Source: Nannobrachium achirus
Lineage: Eukaryota > Chordata > Actinopteri > Myctophiformes > Myctophidae
DNA: 64,000 bases
Reading direction: 5' to 3'
NCBI GenBank assembly: GCA_963921795.1
Contig: OY997640.1
Coordinates: 6,377,091 to 6,441,090 of the forward strand
Under the pieces are notes generated by a model that saw nothing but the letters and a program-made list of their open reading frames with translations, was not told the DNA's origin and made no database searches. The number at the start of each line of letters is the position of its first letter. The first letter of the stretch is position 1. Both the position numbers and the translations under genes were made by a program. This document shows, in pieces, positions 58,983 to 64,000 of the stretch.

Positions 58983-59318
58983 ACTTACAACTACAGACTC
59001 ACTCCCTAGCTTACGCCGTGGACTGAAGACTCACCTCTTCAGACTCCAAACTAAACCCATAGCTCTAATGTAACACTTTCCTTCCCTTGATGACCACACA
59101 TGAAGTTAGATAGCATTTTTTAGGTTTTAGAGTGCTTAGATGCGTGGTCTACCTATGTTTTTGTTTTTCTATGATATTCCTATGCATTTGTTGTATTGCT
59201 GTTGATGTACTGACATATTATCTTGCTTGTTATATTGATGTATTACCTGCTTATTGTAAGTCGCTTTGGATTAAGAGCGTCTGCTAAATGCCTAAATTGT
59301 AAATTGTAATTGTCCATT
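58983..59318 (+). mobile_element. L2-type LINE 3' end
   Basis: From 59002 one frame reads LPSLRRGLKTHLFRLQTKPI and stops at TAA (59071-59073), which matches the C-terminus of L2-type LINE ORF2. The 3' tail TTGTAAGTCGCTTTGGATTA with CGTCTGCTAAATGCC (59254-59290) is the terminus shared by L2 LINEs and their SINE partners in fish. The copy is 5'-truncated. It serves as an internal comparison for the tail of the satellite unit. Confidence 0.8.
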
Positions 59319-59454
59319 TTCAGATTAAATGTAAATCATGAGCTCTGACCATGACATAAAGTGGTAGCTGCTGTTCAGCATTGCTCTTTGTTCACCAGGG
59401 CAGCAACAAGCATCATTGTCACCCATCTAATGCTTCTCTCCTTCCTCCATACAG

Positions 59455-59624
59455 GAGTTCATCGACTTGACTTTATCTAAAACTCAGTGGAAGACTCCCA
59501 CAGTGGTTACCAGATCCATCGCATTCGACACTTCTACAGTACATGCAGAGAGTGAAATTCACACAGCAGAACTACCTTGACAGACTCGCCCAAATCCTCA
59601 TGACTTCCCCAGGCTGGATGTACT
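59455..59624 (+). pseudogene. gtpbp4: GTPBP4-like exon 2, frameshifted
   Basis: It follows the acceptor CCTCCATACAG and reads EFIDLTLSKTQWKTPTVV, matching GTPBP4 residues directly after exon 1. Near 59506 about ten bases are missing, and YQIHRIRHFY is then read in another frame. Five extra bases (AGTAC, 59538-59542) shift the frame again before MQRVKFTQQNYLDRLAQIL. The exon ends near ACT|GTAAGT (59624/59625) or GAT|GTACTG five bases earlier. The two uncompensated indels make it non-coding. It is followed at once by the first 1.6-kb cyclin-B-like duplicate. Confidence 0.82.
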
Positions 59625-59687
59625 GTAAGTTAAATTAAAAGACACAAAGTCTACCCCTCTCCTTTCTCTACCTTTCATGTGAGTGGT

Positions 59688-60668
59688 TAAAGGAGTAGTT
59701 TACCCCAAATAACTTATTTTCTATTGATTACTCACCCCATGCAGACTTGAATTCATGGATATACTGTATATATTTTTTGCATTCCTAATCCAATGATTTG
59801 ATGACCAGCATTGGTTCCCTATGGAGACACAAAGAGCATGCTTTGTTCCCTAATCCCTATGGAGATCAAATTATTGGCAAAGGAATGCAACAAAACCCAA
59901 AAAATCCATGAATTCTCGAAAGGTCTCCATGCGGTGAGTTATCGATAGGGGGGAAAAGTCAGTTTGTTAAGGGCTATACAAATGAATTGGACTCCACTTT
60001 CAGTTTTCCCTCATTATAGTGTATGTTTTGTAATAGTAATCAAAATCTACAAAGTAACTAGTAGCTAAAGTTGTCAAAGAATTGTAATGGAGAAGTACAA
60101 TATTTGCCTCTGTGTAGTGTAATACTTTATTACATTTCTTTTCAATTGCCCACGTTGTCTAGTTGCACTGGTAGAAAATCCTCCCAGTGTGTTTTGTATT
60201 CAGTGAGCCATGCATAATTAACTGCTCTGAGATTGTCTATTTGTTGCTAGGAAGATTCATTAACAGATACAACAAGGCTTTGAATCTTATAAAGGCGACA
60301 TACTGTATACATCAATGTGATTGTTTAAGGGAGATGAGTGACAGCTTATATGACATAAGTCCTCAATCTGAAATTATTATTTTTTAATAAATTATTTTCT
60401 ATTTGACTAGTAACGGTGTGATTATCCAACATTTCCCGAATCCAATTTATCAATAGAGCAGAGAAGTATTGTGATGTTTTAGCAATGCAACAAATAATGA
60501 TGAACAATGAATGATAATATCTAATATAATAGTAACCCTCCAGTCAATCCTCCAGTTCTAGGCAACACAGAAGGGGGGGACTTTTTTCTTATTTCCACAT
60601 AACAACTCAAACTTAAAGGTATATTAATGACAGTTCAATTTGAAAATGGGTGGTTCTCCCCTTTAAGT
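59688..60668. mobile_element. Candidate TTAA-flanked non-autonomous element in duplicate copy 1
   Basis: The left end TTAAAGGAGTAGTTTACCCC and the complement of the right end, TTAAAGGGGAGAACCACCC, form imperfect inverted termini with TTAA at both edges, as in piggyBac-type insertions. The left end resembles the TTAAAGG-ATAGTTCACCC repeat of fish genomes. Inside it, AAAGTAACTAGTAGCTAAAG looks like a nested hAT-type fragment. The counterpart in copy 2 spans about 61540-62505. Confidence 0.45.
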
Positions 60669-60906
60669 GTGTCTGCAAAATGCCTAAATCGTAAATTGAA
60701 ACACACATTTAGTAATCAAATCACATTTCACTCCATCAAATTATATCTGATGATTCCATGAGGCTAATTATTTCCATTATGGATATAATAACAATAATCA
60801 GATTTGGGCTGACAGTGAACCTGTCTGTGGTTAAAATAAAGGATGTAGCAGAGTATTTTGAATTGTATTTGCAAGCAGTGTTTTAAATAGTGTTTGTTTG
60901 TTCCAG

Positions 60907-61017
60907 TCTACTATGGAGATGCACACCATGGAGCTGACACTCGTCGACCACCGGCCGTCTGAGATCGCTGCTGCTTCCCTGTTCCTCTCCCAGCTGCTGC
61001 TGGATGGCCTGTCATGG
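60907..61017 (+). pseudogene. ccnb2: Cyclin-B-like exon (cyclin C-terminal fold), copy 1
   Basis: It is bounded by TTCCAG and GTGAGT. In frame it reads MELTLVDHRPSEIAAASLFL followed by SQLLLDGLSW, the conserved start of the second cyclin box of B-type cyclins. Compared with known B cyclins about six residues between LVD and the HRPS block are missing. MELTL, LSQ and the later MQHMAKNV favour cyclin B2 over B1. B cyclins activate CDK1 at mitosis. Only two exons are present, so this is a fragment. Confidence 0.72.
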
Positions 61018-61138
61018 GTGAGTTGACTAGTAGGACCAATGGAGGGACAGGGATATGTTGGCTTATATATTAGTACAGATGGCTAGCTGGACACTTTGTC
61101 TTTTGGTTCTAGTTGTTTTTGCTACATGTGTGTTACAG

Positions 61139-61250
61139 ACTCCTACAGAGCAGTTCTACACCACATAATGACCAGGCTCACCTACAGCCAATCATGCAGC
61201 ACATGGCCAAGAATGTAGAGGTAGTCAACAAGTGGAAAACAGAGCTCTGA
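61139..61250 (+). pseudogene. ccnb2: Cyclin-B-like following exon, copy 1, frameshifted
   Basis: After TGTTACAG it reads TPTEQFYTT and then hits TAA and TGA. In the next frame it reads NDQAHLQPIMQHMAKNVEVV, the conserved helix of B cyclins. One base is missing at ACCACATAATGAC, and the same defect is present in copy 2. Copy 1 ends in GAGCTCTGA, where an inserted MITE fragment replaces the splice donor. Confidence 0.75.
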
Positions 61251-61480
61251 CGGACCCCTATCTCAAAATATTTAGTTCCAGGGACCACCAGAAGCAAAAT
61301 TTGAGTTACAAACGTTTGCTTAAAAAATACATTATATTCAAAGATTTGCACCCATTTTCACGACTTTTTCAAAAATAGCAGATCTACAAGCTCGCACGCG
61401 GCACTCGGTGCCACGCTGTGAGCTTGTATATCTGCTATTTTTTAATAGTTAAAGCATCCACTAATTTTAGGCCTAAATGG
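61248..61480 (+). mobile_element. MITE fragment between the two segmental duplicates
   Basis: CTCAAAATATTTAGTTCCAG, the palindrome core (61372-61441) and GTTAAAGCATCC match the reverse complement of 53977-54230 and the direct fragment at 54392-54533. It sits exactly at the end of duplicate copy 1, so it marks or mediated the duplication breakpoint. Confidence 0.75.
61372..61441. repeat. Palindrome core at the duplication junction
   Basis: AAAATAGCAGATCTACAAGC, a GC-rich centre (GGCACTCGGTGCC) and GCTTGTATATCTGCTATTTT. The centre differs from that of the two hAT MITEs but matches the style of the copy at 54401-54469. Confidence 0.88.
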
Positions 61481-63108
61481 GTTAAATTAAAAGACACAAA
61501 GTCTACCCCTCTCCTTTCTCTACCTTTCATGTGAGTGGTTAAAGGAGTAGTTTACCCCAAAGATAACTTATTTTCTATTGATTACTCACCCCATGCAGAC
61601 TTGAATTCATGGATATACTGTATATATTTTTTGCATTCCTAATCCAATGATTTGATGACCAGCAGTGGTTCCCTATGGAGACACAAAGAGCATGCTTTGT
61701 TCCCTAATCCCTATGGAGATCAAATTATTGGCAAAGGAATGCAACAAAACCCAAAAAATCCATGAATTCTCGAAACGTCACCATGCGGTGAGTTATCGAT
61801 AGGGGGAAAAAGTCAGTTTGTTAAGGGCTATACAAATAAATTGGACTCCACTTTCAGTTTTCCCTCATTATAGTGTATGTTTTATAATAGTAATCAAAAT
61901 CTACAAAGTAATTAGTAGCTAAAGTTGTCAAAGAATTGTAATGGAGAAGTGCAATATTTGCCTCTGTGTAGTGTAATACTTTATTACATTTCTTTTCAAT
62001 TGCCCACGTTGTCTAGTTGCACTGGTAGAAAATCCTCCCAGTGTGTTTTGTATTCAATGAGCCATGCATAATTAACTGCTCTGAGATTGTCTATTTATTG
62101 CTAGGAAGATTCATTAACAGATACAACAAGGCTTTGAATCTTATAAAGGCGACATATACATAAATGTGATTGTTTAAGGGAGATGAGTGACAGCTTATAT
62201 GACATTAGGTTATTCTGCATCGGTCCTCAATCTGAAATGATTCTTTTTTAATAAATTATTTTCTATTTGACTAGTAACGGTGTGATTATCCAACATTTCC
62301 CGAATCCAATGTATCAATAGAGCAGAGAAGTATTGTGATGTTTTAGCAATGCAACAAATAATGATGAACAATGAATGATAATATCTAATACAATAGCAAC
62401 CCTTCAGTCAATCCTCCAGTTCGAGGCAACACAGAAGGGGGGGGACTTTTTTCTTATTTCCACATAACAACTCAAAGGTATATTATTAGTTCTCCCCTTT
62501 AAGTGTGTCTGCGAAATGCCTAAATTGAAACACACATTTAGTAATCAGATTTTAAATCACATTTCACTCTCCATCAAATCTGATGATTCCATGAGGCTAA
62601 TTATTTCCATTCTGGATATAATAATGATAATCAGATTTGGGCTGACAGTGAACTCAGGTTCAGTGAACCTGTCTGTGGTTAAAATAAAGAAAAAAAAAAA
62701 TAAAGGATGTAGCAGAGTATTTTGAATTGTATTTGCAAGCAGTGTTTTAAATAGTGTTTGTTTGTTCCAGTCTACTATGGAGATGCACACGATGAAGCTG
62801 ACACTCCTCGACCACCGGCCGTCTGAGATCGCTGCTGCTTCCCTGTTCCTCTCCCAGCTGCTGCTGGATGGCCTGTCATGGGTGAGTTGACTAGGACCAA
62901 TGGAGGGACAGGGATATGTTGGCTTATATATTAGTACAGATGGCTAGCTGGACACTTTGTCTTTTGGTTCTAGTTGTTTTTGCTTCATGTGTGTTACAGA
63001 CTCCTACAGAGCAGTTCTACACCACATAATGACGAGGCTCACCTACAGCCAATCATGCAGCACATGGCCAAGAATGTAGAGGTCGTCAACGAGTGGAAAA
63101 CAGAGCTC
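61481..63108 (+). repeat. Segmental duplicate, copy 2 (about 1.63 kb)
   Basis: This is the direct repeat of 59629-61247. Copy-specific changes include an extra TTAGGTTATTCTGCATC stretch near 62205, an additional AGGTTCAGTGAACCTG duplication with a poly-A run near 62655-62700, and several single-base changes in the exons. Confidence 0.93.
62771..62881 (+). pseudogene. ccnb2: Cyclin-B-like exon, copy 2
   Basis: It has the same 111-nt exon with TTCCAG and GTGAGT boundaries as copy 1. It reads MKLTLLDHRPSEIAAASLFL, so Glu of MEL is Lys and Val is Leu here. It shares with copy 1 the short gap between L-D and HRPS. The frame is open across the exon. Confidence 0.72.
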
Positions 63109-63111
63109 CAG
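63000..63111 (+). pseudogene. ccnb2: Cyclin-B-like following exon, copy 2, frameshifted
   Basis: It carries the same one-base defect as copy 1 (TPTEQFYTT then stop codons). In the shifted frame it reads NDEAHLQPIMQHMAKNVEVV followed by NEWKTELQ, and it ends CTCCAG|GTAATT with an apparently usable donor. The shared frameshift means the defect is older than the duplication, unless one copy converted the other. Confidence 0.75.
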
Positions 63112-63460
63112 GTAATTTGCTAAACACAGGGTTCCCACGGTCATGACATTCCTGGAAATATTTTGAAATTAGAAAAAATAAATTAAAAAAAATCCAGTAC
63201 TGGAAAAGTTTTGGAATTCATCAAGGGTCCTGGAAGGTCCTGGAAAAAATAGCTATGCATTGTCTTTGGTTATTGATTTTGTTAATACCTCTGAAGTGAC
63301 AAATTAAACATGGGCCAAATTGTCAAATATTAGAGGCAGAACATAAAACAGTGTTATACAATATTCCTCAACTCTTAGTGCTCGTCAGGGTCCCCAGTTC
63401 AAATATGATTATTTCGGGGGTCACGGCCTGAAAAGGTTGAGAACGACTGGCATACACTAC
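63112..63460. other. Intergenic stretch with MITE-like fragments
   Basis: CAGGGTTCCCACGGTCATGA (63128) resembles the end of a dispersed fish repeat, with several CTGGAAAA motifs following. GGGTCACGGCCTGAAAAGG and TTGAGAACGACTGG (about 63418-63452) resemble the CAGTGGTTCTCAA family. No gene is supported. Confidence 0.4.
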
Positions 63461-63604
63461 CTGTAGTGGACTACCTGGCATTGCCCATAGGAGTAAGCGA
63501 CTCGTTATTGAGCTGAATTACCCCCACCCCCCCTCCCCATCCCCAATGACATAATATACCAGTCATACAATAATACCCAACTCCTGTCTCCATCCCTCTT
63601 GCAG

Positions 63605-63762
63605 CCCAAGAAGAAGAACATCTCCCATAATGTCTTCCTCTCTTCGGCACTGAGTTTGGCCGGCTGCACATGCAGAAGCAGGACTTGAGCAAGCTGCAGT
63701 CACGTAAGATGAAGTGCCTAAAAATAAATCTGACTGTTCTGATATTAAGTTTATTGGCTTGA
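63605..63762 (+). pseudogene. rpf2: RPF2-like C-terminal exon, frameshifted
   Basis: After the acceptor CCCTCTTGCAG it reads PKKKNISHNVF. Following a frame change (about 63635-63650, one base lost or two gained) it reads GTEFGRLHMQKQDLSKLQSR and KMKCLK, which closely matches the C-terminus of the Brix-domain protein RPF2, a 5S RNP assembly factor for the 60S subunit. The frame then leaves the family and stops at TGA (63760-63762). No other RPF2 exon is present upstream. Confidence 0.78.
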
Positions 63763-64000
63763 GTATTCTGAACTGCCCGTATCCCTCCAATGTGCTTCAT
63801 AGGCGGAAATTGTGCCAACAACAAGCATTTCCCTAATGCTAAGATGGACCAATTATATGAAGAATACATTTTAAAAGAATTGTTGAAGACTCATTTTAAT
63901 GCTAATGTACTGTATTGTTGCTGTTAGGCAGAAACCTTTTATGATTTTTTTCTTGTGGCTCCTTATAGGTTTTTGTTTTGTTTGTTGTCTCTATCGCCCC

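Larger units (their letters stand above)
59629..61247 (+). repeat. Segmental duplicate, copy 1 (about 1.62 kb)
   Basis: From GTTAAATTAAAAGACACAAA to GAAAACAGAGCTC this segment is nearly identical to 61481-63108, including introns and both cyclin-B-like exons. Differences are scattered substitutions and small indels. The two copies are separated by a 233-bp MITE fragment. Confidence 0.93.

Noticed and set aside
63471-63869. Minus-strand ORFs of 132 and 75 codons
   Set aside because: They run antisense across the RPF2-like exon and its intron and show no family similarity.

Overview
This is eukaryotic DNA, most likely from a teleost fish. It contains degraded exons with vertebrate-like introns (GTPBP4, cyclin B and RPF2 homologues), many hAT-type MITEs of the kinds common in fish, an L2-type LINE tail, TTAGGG/CCCTAA telomere-like motifs and a BEL/Pao LTR retroelement. 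No intact host protein gene is visible. No bacterial gene, CRISPR array, rRNA or canonical tRNA gene was found.

Region 1 (1-46286) is one uninterrupted satellite array of 77 units: 59 short units (S, about 437 bp) and 18 long units (L, about 1131-1135 bp). An L unit is an S-like unit plus a 698-bp module. The units form 18 blocks of S-run plus L, and some multi-block segments recur with the same private mutations. Read on the minus strand, each S unit looks like a dimeric SINE: two tRNA-like heads 115 bp apart with A-box and B-box motifs, then an L2-LINE-like 3' tail, then the first T4 run. The same segment is bounded by sequences resembling splice acceptor and donor sites. The L-specific module carries its own 230-nt exon-like block on the minus strand and two CCCTAA telomere-like repeats.

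Region 2 (46287-53541) is a dead BEL/Pao retroelement. It keeps a tRNA-Phe-type primer binding site, a gag-like ORF, a degraded zinc knuckle and protease, a reverse transcriptase that has lost one Asp of YVDD, an RNase H fragment, an integrase with all three D,D,E residues, a G17 polypurine tract and a 3' LTR. The 5' LTR is missing and satellite DNA abuts the primer binding site. Later insertions include an uncharacterised ~1.2-kb segment and two copies, in opposite orientation, of one hAT MITE with perfect 8-bp target duplications.

Region 3 (53542-57396) begins with a diverged single copy of the L-specific exon-like module. It then holds MITE remnants, a TTAGGG triplet, a CRE/X-box/CCAAT promoter-like cluster, a CpG-rich stretch and a small minisatellite.

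Region 4 (57397-64000) is a graveyard of gene fragments: GTPBP4-like exons 1 and 2, two direct copies (1.6 kb) of a cyclin-B-like exon pair, and an RPF2-like C-terminal exon. They keep splice sites and introns but carry frameshifts. A short palindrome (core AGATCTACAAGCTCAC and its complement) recurs at least eight times between 49.5 and 61.5 kb, inside otherwise unrelated MITEs.
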